Positions 1 to 9,764 of a stretch of DNA of 64,000 nucleotides are shown piece after piece. A program made the translations under genes and the position numbers. The notes beneath the pieces are model-generated. The model was not told where the DNA came from and did no database searches. It worked only from the letters and a program-made list of their open reading frames with translations. Origin of the DNA: Scytonema sp. UIC 10036 (GTDB lineage: Bacteria; Cyanobacteriota; Cyanobacteriia; Cyanobacteriales; Nostocaceae); the NCBI RefSeq assembly GCF_009725235.1, contig NZ_WJFC01000042.1:13223-77222 (forward strand), given 5' to 3'. Position 1 is the stretch's first letter. Each line of letters starts with the position of its first letter.

Positions 1-1
1 G

Positions 2-3000
2 GAAGAAATTGTCAAACCTGACGAAGAATTAATTTCCCTAGATTTACCCACCCCCGAAGACTGCACCCCTCACGCAGATGAAGATGCTACAGCCTATGCT
101 ATCCGCCAAGCACAACTCTGGGGCGGACCACAGTTTGAAGAACCTATAAAAGGCGATCGCACCGCCGCCGTTGAGAGTTGGTCAATTGCACTGGGAGACT
201 GGTTAAAAGGGACACAACTCTTCAAGCACCTGCTGGAACTCTTTGATACAGCCGAATGTTCCTTTGAAGGTCCCCTCACTTGGACAAAGCTGGCGGAAAG
301 CTTAGCAGCCAAAGACTTTTCCTTTATTGCTGTTCCCGATCGCGAAGAACGCAAACGCATTATAACCGCCTTCTTTGCCATTGTTGCCCATGCTAAAGAA
401 ATCCGCAGCAATAGAGCATTTCCCCTAGTTCCCACCCAGGTACAGCTTTGGGTAAGAGAACTAGCCCGCATTGGTCGGATTGTCTCCGAGAAACCGGAAT
501 TTGGTTGGTTAGACGAACCCTCACCAGAACCAATTCTTCCCCCCTTCCAATGCAACGAATGCGGTGCTTCTGGTTGGATTGGTTTTCAAAATCGACAGTC
601 AGAAGCTGCAGTCAACGCCAAAGGAGTTCAAGGTTTTAAGCTAACCAATGATGTCAAGACGATCTATAATGGGTGGTTTGGTCGCAATGGGACTCACGAC
701 TCTCGGATTGTACTGATTGTCCCCGATGAAAATGGCTCAATTAATACAGGAAATTTGTTCGGTGCATGGTACTTGCATCCCGCCAGTTTAGTGTTACGCC
801 AAGGAGAAGGCGCTTGTCCCTTAACAAAAGATACTCGCCGCTTTCGAGTTGCCTTTAACCAAGATGTGGAAAAACTAGAAAATGGTTCCCTGCGAGGAGT
901 TCAAGCTTGTCCTTGCTGCGGTTCGCGAGAAGGCATTTTCATTATTGGTTCCCGTTCAGCTACACTTTCCAGTGTGATGGTAGATGAGTTATTCGGGTCT
1001 ATGCTCAACAGCGATCCCAAACTCCTCGCCTTTACCGATAGCGTTCAAGATGCTTCCCACCGCGCTGGTTTTCTTTCCGCCCGGACTTATAACTTCTCCT
1101 TCCGTACCGCACTACAACGAGTCATTGACCATGCAGGTGCAGAGGGTATACCATTACCGGAAGTTGGGCGGCGCTTGTTGGAGTGGTGGGGTACTCCCGG
1201 ATTTGGGCGACCCGGAACTATGAAAAAAGCAATCTCAGCTTTACTACCTCCAGACCTGCACAGTTACCAAGATTATCTCAATTACCGCAACAATCCTAAA
1301 TTAACCCATCCTCCGAAATCTCTAGCCTTTGACATTGAAACACGCCTCACTTGGCAAGCGACAAATGAGTTTGGCATCATGTTACTGCGGGGGCGGACAA
1401 TAGAAGCAAGTGGTTCCGCCTGTGTTGCATGGGATTGGCAGAAAATTGAACAGACAGTTCAGCAGATACGCGATCGCATTGAGTCTGTGGACACACAACT
1501 GCGAGACCTCAATCCAGACAACCTCCGTCGCTGGTTACTAGGGCTGCTTTACCGCTACCGATTGCGCGGTGCATTGGGGCATTTTTACTTAGAAGATTTA
1601 GCACAGAAAAACTATTGGGGAAAAGCCCCCTTTGGACGCTCAATTCCCGGTCGAGAAGTTCACCCACCTCTCACCCGTTACCGACCCAAGTTAATGGTAA
1701 CTCGTGCTGATAAACACCATGACTTTATCTTTGGTAACACCTCCGGGAATACACAGCCCTGGCATATTCGCTGGACACATCGGGCGCTCAACCTTCCCAT
1801 GACAGAAGCCGAGGCGATTGACTTACTCCGCCTACTATACGAAGCCGCAGAGACAACAAAGCTTTTACTTCGACTCCATACAGATAGTCATAAAATTTAC
1901 TACGCCATTAATCCAGCAGCCGTGCGGCTAGTACCCAACGGAATCCGTTTTATTTGCTCGGAAACAGGGCGTCAGATAGTCCGACCTGCCAACGAAGCAA
2001 GCTTGTGGGTTGGCGCTCCCAGTTTAGAGTATAGTGCCAAAAACGGAGCCTACTCTCAAGAAAACTTTACCAGAAGACAATTATACTACCAAGACCGCTA
2101 CCGTAAAGGTGCTTTACGTCGAGTCATTGCCAACGAACACACAGGACTGCTAGCCACTGAGGAACGAGAACAACTAGAGCGTACCTTCTCCCGTAGCGAA
2201 CATACTGACGACCCAAATGTGCTTACTTGTACCAGCACCTTAGAAATGGGGATTGACATTGGCGACCTATCGAGCACCATGCTTTGTTCAATTCCACCTA
2301 CAACTGCTAGCTACCTGCAACGCATTGGTCGCGCCGGACGAGCAACAGGTACAGCCTTAATTGTTTCCGTCATCAACCATCAACCCCATGACCTTTTCTT
2401 TTATGCTCGTCCCGTAGAAATGCTCCGTGGCAAAGTGGATGCACCGGGATGCTGGGTTGATGCTTCAGCCGTACTGGTGCGCCAATATTTAGCTTACTGT
2501 TTTGACTCTGCTGCTAAAACCGGGCAGTTGGTGGAACTTCCTCGGACTGGTACACTCTTTATCCGAGATATGGAAAACACAAACGGTCATTTTCCCAGTT
2601 TCATGGATTGGGTAGCTCAAAATCAAGTACAATTGCAGCAATCTTTTTTAGCACGTTTTACAGATGTAATTAGAGAAGATACAAAAACACGGTTTTATAG
2701 CGAAACTGCAACCGAATTACTTTTACAACGGATTCGTAAAGTTGCTAACGAATTTGACCGTCAGCGACGGGAGATAGAAAACGCCCGCCGAAGATTGCAG
2801 AATCAAAAGTCGCAGCTAGAAGAACATGAAGAAGAAGCCCGACGGGAAATTGAAGACGAACTGCGAGTCCTCAAAGGCAGACAAAATAGCCTTTCTCGAA
2901 TCACAACCCTAGAGTTGCTGACTGACCACGGACTTTTACCAAATTATGCTTTCCCGGAATCAGGTGTACGCTTTTATGGTTCAGTCTATAATCGCCACCG

Positions 3001-5518
3001 AGTCACAGAAAATCCTGTTCCCCCAATTGAAATCGTTAGACCAGCCGCAACTGCGCTGCGGGAACTCGCACCCCATAATTTCTTTTATACCCACCAACGC
3101 CAATTTGAAATTCAACAAATTTCTATTGGTAGTAAAGAAGAACCGCTTACAGAAACTTGGGCAATTTGCGGTCAATGCGGACATATGCGTTTATCTAGTA
3201 ATATTAACCAAGAACCTGCCTGTCCGCAATGCGGTTATGATGGTGGCCATGATAGTCAAGCAGATATCGGTCAACATCGCTCTTTCGTTGAATTTTCTCG
3301 TTCGGAAGCAATTTCCGTTATGGAGCAATACGATAGTCTGTCAAGCGATCGCTCTGATGAACGAGAACATACCTTTTACCAACGGCGACGGAGTTTTGAC
3401 TTAACAGTGGATGCGCCAACAGGAGCAGTCGGCGAGGAAACCCTACCCTTTGGCATTGAATATCGTGCAGCCGTCGTTTTACGTGAAGTTAACGTTGGTT
3501 ATTTTGACGAAGCAGGTAGTGTTGCTTTTGGTCCCGAAGGACCTGCTCCCGATCGAGGCTTCCAAGTCTGCGTAGATTGTGGTGTTGTTGCTACACCAGG
3601 AAAATCTATTGAACAAGTGACCCATCGCCGCAGTTGTTCTGCTCGGCGGCGACAAGAAAAAGCCAAAGCCGAAGGTCGCTCTTTGAATTCTTTTAAGGCA
3701 GAATCCGTGTATCTCTATCGCGAAATTCGTTCCGAAGCAATTCGGATTCTTGTCCCCTCCTTAAGCGATGACGAAATTGCTACCCTCGAAGCTTGTTTGT
3801 TACTGGGATTGCGACTGCGTTTTGAAGGTAACCCCAGCCACCTGACTATCTTTCCCCAGCGACTCCCTGATGGTGAAAACAATCTACAACGCGATTATTT
3901 AATTATTCTAGACCGAGTTCCTGGTGGTACAGGTTATCTCAAAACCCTGTTTCAAGAAACTGATGCTACCGGACGTACTGGTGAAGGCATTATAACAGTT
4001 ATGCAGCGTGCTTTAGATGCTTTAGAAACCTGTCGGTGTGGAAGACTGAGTGAAAAAGACAGCGATCGCGATACCGATGGTTGCTATCGTTGCATCCGCA
4101 CCTACTCCCAACAACACAGTGCAACTTCAATTAGCCGGGAACGAGGTATCAAATTACTCAAGCAACTCCTTACAGCAGGCGATCTCCGACAGGAACATCG
4201 GGCGTTAACTGAAATTCCCAACAAATTCCTGCTTGGCAGTGCTTTAGAGCGGAGGTTTATGAACAAACTGGAAGAATGGGTGAACGAGCATAACGGTTCT
4301 TGGGAGACAACCCTAGTCTTTGGGAAAACGGGTTTTCGCTTTAGTTTACCCAACACTAACCGCACCTGGGAACTTGAGTTACAGCCACAACTCCGACTCT
4401 CTCAAGGAGTTGCTATTTGCTGTCAACCTGACTTTATGTTACGGTGTGCTGATGATGAGTCCATTCTACCCGTTGCCATATTTACAGATGGTTTTGAGTT
4501 CCATGTAGAAACCAATCGATTAGCAGATGACATGGTGAAGCGACGATCTATTTTAGCATCAGGTCGCTACCATATTTGGAATTTAACATGGGATGACCTA
4601 AGTGCAACCAATTTAGAGGAATTTCTAGTTGTTCCTCAACAAATAGCAGCAAAAGTTGAAATTTTCGCTACCACAGCCATTAGCAAGGGTTTGACTATGC
4701 CTGTGGGAAGATTAGCTATTGGTAATGCTTGGCAACAGTTGACAGCATTTATCCAACGTCCAGAAGCAAGTGGTTGGCGTCGTTTGGCAGAGTTTATAGC
4801 CGCATTTCCCCTAGAAGTCTTAGCAGCAAGTCGCGTCCATGCTGAAGCGACATTGCGTAATGCTCTCGATCGTTGGCGCAACGGTCAAGATTTTATTGTT
4901 CCCCCCAGTATTGATTCTGGTGAGTGGGTTTGCTATGACAGAACAAGCGGTGGTACGGATGTCATTGCTCTATCAACAATTGCTGATTGTTTGGCAAATC
5001 GACGCGACCAAGTGCGGGTTACGGCGCGTTTGGGGGATAGTGAAACGGAGCGTTCAGCAAGCCAAACCTACCGTCCCCGGTGGCGCAAGTTTTTGACGTG
5101 CTTAAACTTGTTGCAGTTTTGTGGTGCGTTTGCGTTTTTCACAACCTCAGAAGTTGAGGCTGGTACTGCACCTGATGTACTTCCCAGTACCAGTGCGATC
5201 GCGACTAACGGTGAATGGGCTGAAATTCGAGCGGAGGTCATTCCATCACTCCAATCTGCGATCGATGAACTTGCTGTGGCGGGAGTGCCAATACCTCAAG
5301 CTGCTTACGAAGATGAAGCCATTGATAGCACTGCAGTAGCAGAGTTGGCGTGGGTGATGACATCGCCACCAATTGCCGTATTAGCCGGAGACCAAACCTT
5401 ATTCGTTTCCGCTTGGCAAGCCAATGGTTGGACTGTAGTGACAGCTGATGAATTGCAGGCAAAGGGTACTGCTTTTTTAATTGAACTCGTTAGTACTGAA
5501 ACAAGGGGGAATTCCTGA
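2..5518 (+). CDS. Giant DEAD/DEAH helicase with MZB (DUF1998) and nuclease-like domain, 5' end outside window
   Basis: The frame is open from base 2 to the TGA at 5516-5518, so at least 1838 residues are present and the N-terminus (Walker A, DEAH) lies upstream of the window. In order I see Cys pairs CNEC and CPCC (residues ~183 and ~303), the helicase C-lobe with STLEMGIDIGD (~744) and motif VI QRIGRAGR (~774), a coiled coil (~920-960), a zinc ribbon CGQC/CPQC (~1056-1077), the MZB hallmark DRVPGGTGYL (~1303) and its CRC...CYRC cysteines (~1345-1367). A PDFMLR...TDGFEFH stretch (~1476-1500) resembles the Vsr/MTES branch of PD-(D/E)XK nucleases. DUF1998 helicases occur in DNA repair (MrfA) and in phage defence (DISARM, Dpd). 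The nuclease call is inference. It is translationally coupled to the next gene. Confidence 0.85.
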   Translation, partial: EEIVKPDEELISLDLPTPEDCTPHADEDATAYAIRQAQLWGGPQFEEPIKGDRTAAVESWSIALGDWLKGTQLFKHLLELFDTAECSFEGPLTWTKLAESLAAKDFSFIAVPDREERKRIITAFFAIVAHAKEIRSNRAFPLVPTQVQLWVRELARIGRIVSEKPEFGWLDEPSPEPILPPFQCNECGASGWIGFQNRQSEAAVNAKGVQGFKLTNDVKTIYNGWFGRNGTHDSRIVLIVPDENGSINTGNLFGAWYLHPASLVLRQGEGACPLTKDTRRFRVAFNQDVEKLENGSLRGVQACPCCGSREGIFIIGSRSATLSSVMVDELFGSMLNSDPKLLAFTDSVQDASHRAGFLSARTYNFSFRTALQRVIDHAGAEGIPLPEVGRRLLEWWGTPGFGRPGTMKKAISALLPPDLHSYQDYLNYRNNPKLTHPPKSLAFDIETRLTWQATNEFGIMLLRGRTIEASGSACVAWDWQKIEQTVQQIRDRIESVDTQLRDLNPDNLRRWLLGLLYRYRLRGALGHFYLEDLAQKNYWGKAPFGRSIPGREVHPPLTRYRPKLMVTRADKHHDFIFGNTSGNTQPWHIRWTHRALNLPMTEAEAIDLLRLLYEAAETTKLLLRLHTDSHKIYYAINPAAVRLVPNGIRFICSETGRQIVRPANEASLWVGAPSLEYSAKNGAYSQENFTRRQLYYQDRYRKGALRRVIANEHTGLLATEEREQLERTFSRSEHTDDPNVLTCTSTLEMGIDIGDLSSTMLCSIPPTTASYLQRIGRAGRATGTALIVSVINHQPHDLFFYARPVEMLRGKVDAPGCWVDASAVLVRQYLAYCFDSAAKTGQLVELPRTGTLFIRDMENTNGHFPSFMDWVAQNQVQLQQSFLARFTDVIREDTKTRFYSETATELLLQRIRKVANEFDRQRREIENARRRLQNQKSQLEEHEEEARREIEDELRVLKGRQNSLSRITTLELLTDHGLLPNYAFPESGVRFYGSVYNRHRVTENPVPPIEIVRPAATALRELAPHNFFYTHQRQFEIQQISIGSKEEPLTETWAICGQCGHMRLSSNINQEPACPQCGYDGGHDSQADIGQHRSFVEFSRSEAISVMEQYDSLSSDRSDEREHTFYQRRRSFDLTVDAPTGAVGEETLPFGIEYRAAVVLREVNVGYFDEAGSVAFGPEGPAPDRGFQVCVDCGVVATPGKSIEQVTHRRSCSARRRQEKAKAEGRSLNSFKAESVYLYREIRSEAIRILVPSLSDDEIATLEACLLLGLRLRFEGNPSHLTIFPQRLPDGENNLQRDYLIILDRVPGGTGYLKTLFQETDATGRTGEGIITVMQRALDALETCRCGRLSEKDSDRDTDGCYRCIRTYSQQHSATSISRERGIKLLKQLLTAGDLRQEHRALTEIPNKFLLGSALERRFMNKLEEWVNEHNGSWETTLVFGKTGFRFSLPNTNRTWELELQPQLRLSQGVAICCQPDFMLRCADDESILPVAIFTDGFEFHVETNRLADDMVKRRSILASGRYHIWNLTWDDLSATNLEEFLVVPQQIAAKVEIFATTAISKGLTMPVGRLAIGNAWQQLTAFIQRPEASGWRRLAEFIAAFPLEVLAASRVHAEATLRNALDRWRNGQDFIVPPSIDSGEWVCYDRTSGGTDVIALSTIADCLANRRDQVRVTARLGDSETERSASQTYRPRWRKFLTCLNLLQFCGAFAFFTTSEVEAGTAPDVLPSTSAIATNGEWAEIRAEVIPSLQSAIDELAVAGVPIPQAAYEDEAIDSTAVAELAWVMTSPPIAVLAGDQTLFVSAWQANGWTVVTADELQAKGTAFLIELVSTETRGNS

Positions 5519-7629
5519 TGGCTCAATTGATGATGCACGCGGAAGTGCTAAAACGTTTTTACAAACTACCTACAAAAGTTCAGAAAAAAGTTCCAGAACT
5601 GATTGAAAAGTTTCAAAAAAATCCTTGGGACCCAACAATTGGATTGCATGGGTTGAAAGAAATTATGCTCGATCCAAAAGTCCGAGGTGCGGATTTACCA
5701 GATGGTTATCGGGCTATTGTCATCGCACCCGAACAAGGCGATACTTTCTTGCTAGTTCATGTTGATTCCCATGACCGTGCCTATGCTTGGGCAAAAAACA
5801 AGCGTTTTGAAGTGCATGGCATTACTGGAGCATTCCAAATCTTTGACGTTCAAGAAACGACACAAGCATTGCAAGATGCTAACCCTGCGATCGCAAAAGT
5901 TCCAGATTATCCCCTCTCATCCCTTACTGATGATGACTTATTCCATGCCGGAGTGCCAAAACTACTTATCCCAGCAGTTCGCCAGGTGAATAGCGATCGC
6001 GATCTAGACGTTCTGAGCGAATATTTGCCGTCAGAGTGCTATGAAGTTCTTTTGGGGATTGTCGCTGGTTTATCACTAGACGCAGCCCTAGCTCAAGCAT
6101 TGGGAACAGATACAGACAGCAATCAACCTGTCACCATTGCGGGTCCGGGAGACTTTTCTCAGTTAACTCAAAGACCAAACCGAGATTTAGTGGTCGTGGA
6201 AGGAGAAGAGGCTCTCAAGACAATGCTAGAAGGAGGTTCTTTAGAGGAATGGCGGATTTTCCTCCATCCCAAACAAAAGAAGATTGTTGAGTGGAGAACC
6301 AACGGACCTATGAGTATTACAGGTGCAGCCGGAACTGGTAAGACTGTTGCACTCATGCACCGTGCTGTTTACTTAGCTAAGCATTTACACAATCCCAAGG
6401 AACGGATACTCCTAACGACTTTTACAACTAACTTATCTGTCACTATCAAAAGCTATTTGCGCCGTCTCGATCCAATTGCAGCAGAACATATAGAAGTTAC
6501 TAACTTAAATCAGCTTGCTCGTACTATTTGCGCTCGTAGTGGATGGAAGGGACGGATTGTGTCTCCAGAAGAACTCAATGACCTTTGGGAAGAGGTGTGG
6601 GAAGACCCAAATATTGTTAATTTACCAATGTCGAAAGCAGAACTCCAAAAGGAGTTTGACCTTGTAATAGATGCTAATGGAGTTGATTCTGAAGAAGCTT
6701 ATTTAACAACTTTGCGTACAGGGCGACCCCGTATGGGTAGAAAAGAACGGCGTGAAGCGTGGAAGGTATTCCAGGCTTTTAGACGCTTATTACTCAAGCG
6801 AAATCTCCTGACGTTTGAAGGTGCAATTCATCAAGCACGATTTGCAGTTGAGCAAGGTAATTTTCCCCCATTTAGGCACGTTTTAGCCGATGAAGTACAA
6901 GATTTCAGCCTAGAAGCCTTGAAGTTAATTGCTGCACTGAGCCAAGTGAATCAAGGATTGTCAGATCCTCTATGTGTGGCTGGGGATGGACATCAACGCA
7001 TTTATCGCACAAAAGTACCTTTAAGTTTAGCAGGCATTCATGTCACAGGTCGCTCCCGGCAATTAAAAGTCAATTATCGTACCAGCGAGCAGATTCGGCT
7101 GTTTGCTCAATCTATCCTTGAAGGTATTGCAGTTGACGATTTGAACAACGGACAGACTACAATTGTAGGCGATCGCTCTGTTTTTAAAGGTCCTCAACCA
7201 GAGATTGTTAGGTGTACGGATGAGAAAGAAGAGGCAAAACGTATTGTTAATTGGGTAAAACAGCTAATCACAGAGGAAGGGTTTGCTGCTTATGAAATCT
7301 GTATCACTCCCTACAAACCAGCAATACGAACTGCTTTAGAAACTGAAGGTGTTTTAACCTTTGAACTCAAACCACGAGAAGAAGATCCAGGACCAGAAGA
7401 ACCAGGGGTTCGCCTTGGTACAATGAAGCGAATCAAAGGTTTGGAATTTCGAGCGATCGTAATGGGATGTACAACTGAATCCGATGCGATGAATCATCTT
7501 GCTACAGCAGAATTACTTGAAAGATGCGAGCGCTATGTTGCAGCAACCCGTGCTAGAGAACGTCTTTTAGTTTGTGTCGGTTTATATGACAAGAGACAAG
7601 TTCTCGTCGGGGTGACAATAAAAGCATAA
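5518..7629 (+). CDS. RelE-like domain fused to SF1 (UvrD-like) helicase
   Basis: The ATG overlaps the upstream TGA by one base, implying translational coupling with the giant helicase. Residues ~1-100 look like a RelE/ParE-type fold (VLKRFYKLPTKVQKKVPELI, then DGYRAIVIAPEQ). A linker is followed by an SF1 helicase core: Walker A GAAGTGKT (~269), motif II DEVQD (~458), VNYRTSEQIR (motif IV), KRIKGLEFRAIV (motif V, ~645) and motif VI AATRARERL (~676). The length of 703 aa is consistent with a complete protein. Expected activity is ATP-dependent 3'-5' translocation or unwinding on DNA. The toxin-like domain may sense or cut RNA, or only mediate binding; the sequence does not tell. Pairing with a DUF1998 helicase-nuclease suggests a two-gene nucleic-acid processing or defence module. 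Confidence 0.85.
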   Translation: MAQLMMHAEVLKRFYKLPTKVQKKVPELIEKFQKNPWDPTIGLHGLKEIMLDPKVRGADLPDGYRAIVIAPEQGDTFLLVHVDSHDRAYAWAKNKRFEVHGITGAFQIFDVQETTQALQDANPAIAKVPDYPLSSLTDDDLFHAGVPKLLIPAVRQVNSDRDLDVLSEYLPSECYEVLLGIVAGLSLDAALAQALGTDTDSNQPVTIAGPGDFSQLTQRPNRDLVVVEGEEALKTMLEGGSLEEWRIFLHPKQKKIVEWRTNGPMSITGAAGTGKTVALMHRAVYLAKHLHNPKERILLTTFTTNLSVTIKSYLRRLDPIAAEHIEVTNLNQLARTICARSGWKGRIVSPEELNDLWEEVWEDPNIVNLPMSKAELQKEFDLVIDANGVDSEEAYLTTLRTGRPRMGRKERREAWKVFQAFRRLLLKRNLLTFEGAIHQARFAVEQGNFPPFRHVLADEVQDFSLEALKLIAALSQVNQGLSDPLCVAGDGHQRIYRTKVPLSLAGIHVTGRSRQLKVNYRTSEQIRLFAQSILEGIAVDDLNNGQTTIVGDRSVFKGPQPEIVRCTDEKEEAKRIVNWVKQLITEEGFAAYEICITPYKPAIRTALETEGVLTFELKPREEDPGPEEPGVRLGTMKRIKGLEFRAIVMGCTTESDAMNHLATAELLERCERYVAATRARERLLVCVGLYDKRQVLVGVTIKA

Positions 7630-7803
7630 CTAGCTTCTTAAAAGAGGGATTTACGCAAGACTGAGTTTACAGAGCGATCGCACATTCTATCAGAGGGTTT
7701 TCTTGATGCACGGTTACAAGAAGTGCGATCGCACTTTACTTTTCAGGCGAGTGCTTGACTTTTAAGGCTGTCGTTACACAAGCCGCGATCGTGCTAGCAA
7801 GAG
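7630..7803. other. Intergenic, HIP1-rich, no gene seen
   Basis: Short spacer after the helicase pair with three GCGATC-type HIP1 sites. I see no ORF, RNA gene or convincing terminator in it. Confidence 0.5.
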
Positions 7804-7977
7804 CTAATGCTTTGTGATTTTTGCCATAAAAATTCGTTCTTGCTCTTCTAAAGGCATATCTTTATAATAAATTACAGGATTAGGATCGCGCTTTAATAAT
7901 TCTGCTAATGCTTCACTAAAGTTATCATCATCACTGCGATTTTCCGATAAATAATGTTTTAATTCTGTTCCAGCTAA
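7804..7977 (-). pseudogene. DUF6887-like small protein, decapitated remnant
   Basis: The reverse strand encodes LAGTELKHYLSENRSDDD and continues to a KITKH stop. This matches the small cyanobacterial DUF6887-type proteins (TGTELKxY...RDPNPV...EEQERIFMAKI). An in-frame TAA sits directly upstream of the leucine, so the N-terminus and start codon are missing. The breakpoint lies just before the Uma2 gene start, suggesting the Uma2-side sequence replaced it. Family assignment is from memory of the motif. Confidence 0.6.
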
Positions 7978-7996
7978 TTATTCAAGAGGTCTGATT

Positions 7997-8596
7997 GTGG
8001 TCTTTGCTCAAACCAGTTCCCCAAATGCGATCGCAACTCGCCTGACATTAGACGAGTATCGGGCTATGGAAGAAACAAACCCAGAACGCCATGAATACCA
8101 CAACGGAGAGATTATTACTATGTCGGGAGGTTCAGAAGCCCACAGTGCAATTGCCAGCAACTTTTTAATTTACTTGGGGTTTTTGCTGAGAGACACCGAT
8201 TTTCGTTTGTATAACAGTGACTTGCGAGTTTGGATTCCTGAATATCAGTGTGGTACTTATACCGATTTGATGGTTGTTAATGGCTTCCCAGAGTTCAATG
8301 GCGAGCGCAATGATGAAATTCTCAATCCTTTACTGATTGTCGAAGTTCTATCGCCCTCTACTGAAGCCTACGATAGAGGCGAAAAATTCAGAAAATATCG
8401 CTCTATTGCCAGTTTTGATGAATATCTGCTTGTGAGCCAAACTGAACCCTATATTGAGCAGTATCACAAACAGGATCGTAACAGTAACGATCGCTGGTTA
8501 TGGCAAGTTCACTCTCACCTCGAGCAGGCGATCGTTCTGCACAGTTTAAACGTAGAAATTCCACTGACTGAAATCTATCGTCGCATTAATTTTTAA
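7997..8596 (+). CDS. Uma2 family (DUF820) putative nuclease
   Basis: 199 aa starting at GTG with a purine-rich AAGAGG about 8 nt upstream. It has the Uma2/DUF820 layout: N-terminal TLDEYRAMEE, RHEYHNGEI, the D-x(n)-D core (NSDLRVWIPE, GTYTDLMVV), then LLIVEVLSPSTEAYDRGEKF, which carries the E-V-L-S-P-S signature with the downstream lysine of a PD-(D/E)XK-like fold. This family is hugely expanded in cyanobacteria and its physiological role is unsettled. Length is normal and the gene looks intact. It sits between two gene remnants and a duplicated scrap of the upstream helicase gene, so it may have arrived by insertion. Confidence 0.85.
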   Translation: MVFAQTSSPNAIATRLTLDEYRAMEETNPERHEYHNGEIITMSGGSEAHSAIASNFLIYLGFLLRDTDFRLYNSDLRVWIPEYQCGTYTDLMVVNGFPEFNGERNDEILNPLLIVEVLSPSTEAYDRGEKFRKYRSIASFDEYLLVSQTEPYIEQYHKQDRNSNDRWLWQVHSHLEQAIVLHSLNVEIPLTEIYRRINF

Positions 8597-8608
8597 CAAT
8601 TTATGGTC

Positions 8609-8650
8609 ATCGCTCTGTTTTTAAAGGTCTTAAACCAGAGATTGTTAGGT
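8609..8650 (+). repeat. Duplicated 42-nt scrap of the RelE-helicase gene
   Basis: These 42 bases repeat positions 7172-7213 inside the upstream helicase gene, beginning ATCGCTCTGTTTTTAAAGG and ending ATTGTTAGGT, with about two mismatches by eye. The copy is non-coding here and lies 12 nt after the Uma2 stop. Confidence 0.85.
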
Positions 8651-8860
8651 TTATGAGGTGATGGCACTCTTTATATTATAGCAAAACCCTGACTAAAGCG
8701 GGCAATGGGGTGCAAATTGTGTTAAGGTAGGGAATCAGTTTCAGAATATCGTGCCGCAACCCATAGAAATTGATGAGCTTAGTGCAGATTACAGTCGCTG
8801 TAATACCAAGCGATCGCACTACCTAGACTGTTGTTGCTGATAGTGATATTTCTATAATTT

Positions 8861-9096
8861 GTATTATTTAGCCAACTTCTAGCTTTGGAATTATGGGTGA
8901 AGCAGCTAATCACGTTTCTGAACCTTGCCAAGCTAAGTATTTTAAAATACCTTGGCGACCAATTATCGGTATGAGAAATCGTATTATTCATGCTGATTTT
9001 GATGTTGATTTAGATATTGTTTGGCAAGTAATCACTCAAGATTTAGGTTTACTTTTGATTGAGGTTAAAAAGGCAATAAAAGATTTGGAAACATGA
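8861..9096 (+). pseudogene. HepT-like (DUF86) nuclease C-terminal remnant
   Basis: ORF MGEAANHVSEP...IIGMRNRIIHADFDVD (8893-9096) is the C-terminal part of a HepT/DUF86 protein, including the RNxxxH catalytic motif (RNRIIH). Typical members read ALEIIGEAANRVS. Here QLLALE is found just upstream in another frame, so a single-base deletion near 8888 separates the two pieces, and the first ~70 residues are missing. No MNT nucleotidyltransferase partner is present. The C-terminal piece keeps the catalytic motif but is unlikely to be a functional toxin. Confidence 0.7.
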
Positions 9097-9117
9097 ATTA
9101 ATATTTTAATAATAAAC

Positions 9118-9132
9118 AATACGTATCGTAAT
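9118..9132. promoter_or_regulatory. Inverted repeat, probable TetR operator
   Basis: AATACG-TAT-CGTAAT is a 15-bp near-palindrome (5 of 6 arm bases pair) centred about 43 bp upstream of the TetR-family ATG. This is the usual position and shape of an autoregulatory operator for this family. Confidence 0.5.
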
Positions 9133-9167
9133 ATATAATAAAAGAAAGTGCAGGAAGTTTTTTTGTG

Positions 9168-9764
9168 ATGAAACAAAGTAATGTTGTAAACTCGGCGGGA
9201 CGTCCTCGTTCTGTGGAGGCAGAACAGGCGATTTTAAATGCAACTTGGACATTGCTCAAGGAAGGGACGGTTCGGGATTTGTCAATAGAAGCGATCGCAC
9301 GAGAAGCAGGTGTGGGCAAAACCACAATTTACCGTTGGTGGTCAAGTAAAACAGCTGTAGTCATCGATGCTTTTCTGGCAAAAGTGATTTCAGAAATTCC
9401 TTTTCCTGAGGACTCCTCTGCCGCACAAGCACTCTTGGGACAAGTTATCTCTCTAGTGAAAGCATTTAGTGGGGACTACGGTCGGATTGTGGCAGAAATC
9501 ATAGCTGAAGGACAAGGGGATAAGGAAGCTCTAGAGAATTTCCGCCAAAGATTTCTTTTACCACAACGCTTGGCAGCACGAGCAGTGATGGAGAAAGGTA
9601 TTCAAAGCGGCGAGTTCGATCCGAACCTCGATCCCGAACTGGCAATGGATATTCTCTATGGTCCAATCTATTACCGATTATTAGTAGGTCACTTACCACT
9701 GGATGAAGAATTTGCAAGCTCTCTTCCAGAACGGGCGTTGCATTGCTTCCTTAATAAGAGTTAA
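9168..9764 (+). CDS. TetR/AcrR family transcriptional regulator
   Basis: 198 aa from the ATG at 9168; an AGGAAG ribosome site lies ~10 nt upstream and a GTG one codon earlier is the alternative start. The N-terminal DNA-binding domain is classic: GRPRSVEAEQAILNATWTLL, then the helix-turn-helix IEAIAREAGVGKTTIYRWW (residues ~45-65). The rest resembles the TetR_C_16 type ligand domain (IIAEGQGDKEALENFRQRF). The ligand is unknown. An inverted repeat upstream suggests autorepression. No transporter or enzyme gene adjoins it directly; the nearest intact gene is the epimerase-like gene 600 bp downstream. Confidence 0.9.
   Translation: MKQSNVVNSAGRPRSVEAEQAILNATWTLLKEGTVRDLSIEAIAREAGVGKTTIYRWWSSKTAVVIDAFLAKVISEIPFPEDSSAAQALLGQVISLVKAFSGDYGRIVAEIIAEGQGDKEALENFRQRFLLPQRLAARAVMEKGIQSGEFDPNLDPELAMDILYGPIYYRLLVGHLPLDEEFASSLPERALHCFLNKS

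Noticed and set aside
2946..3404. 152-codon ORF inside the giant helicase gene
   Set aside because: Shifted frame within the coding region; the main frame carries the zinc ribbon and conserved motifs.
2..7629. Calling the helicase pair DISARM
   Set aside because: DISARM needs drmB/drmC and usually a methyltransferase; only a DUF1998 helicase with a RelE-helicase partner is visible, and the upstream side is outside the window.
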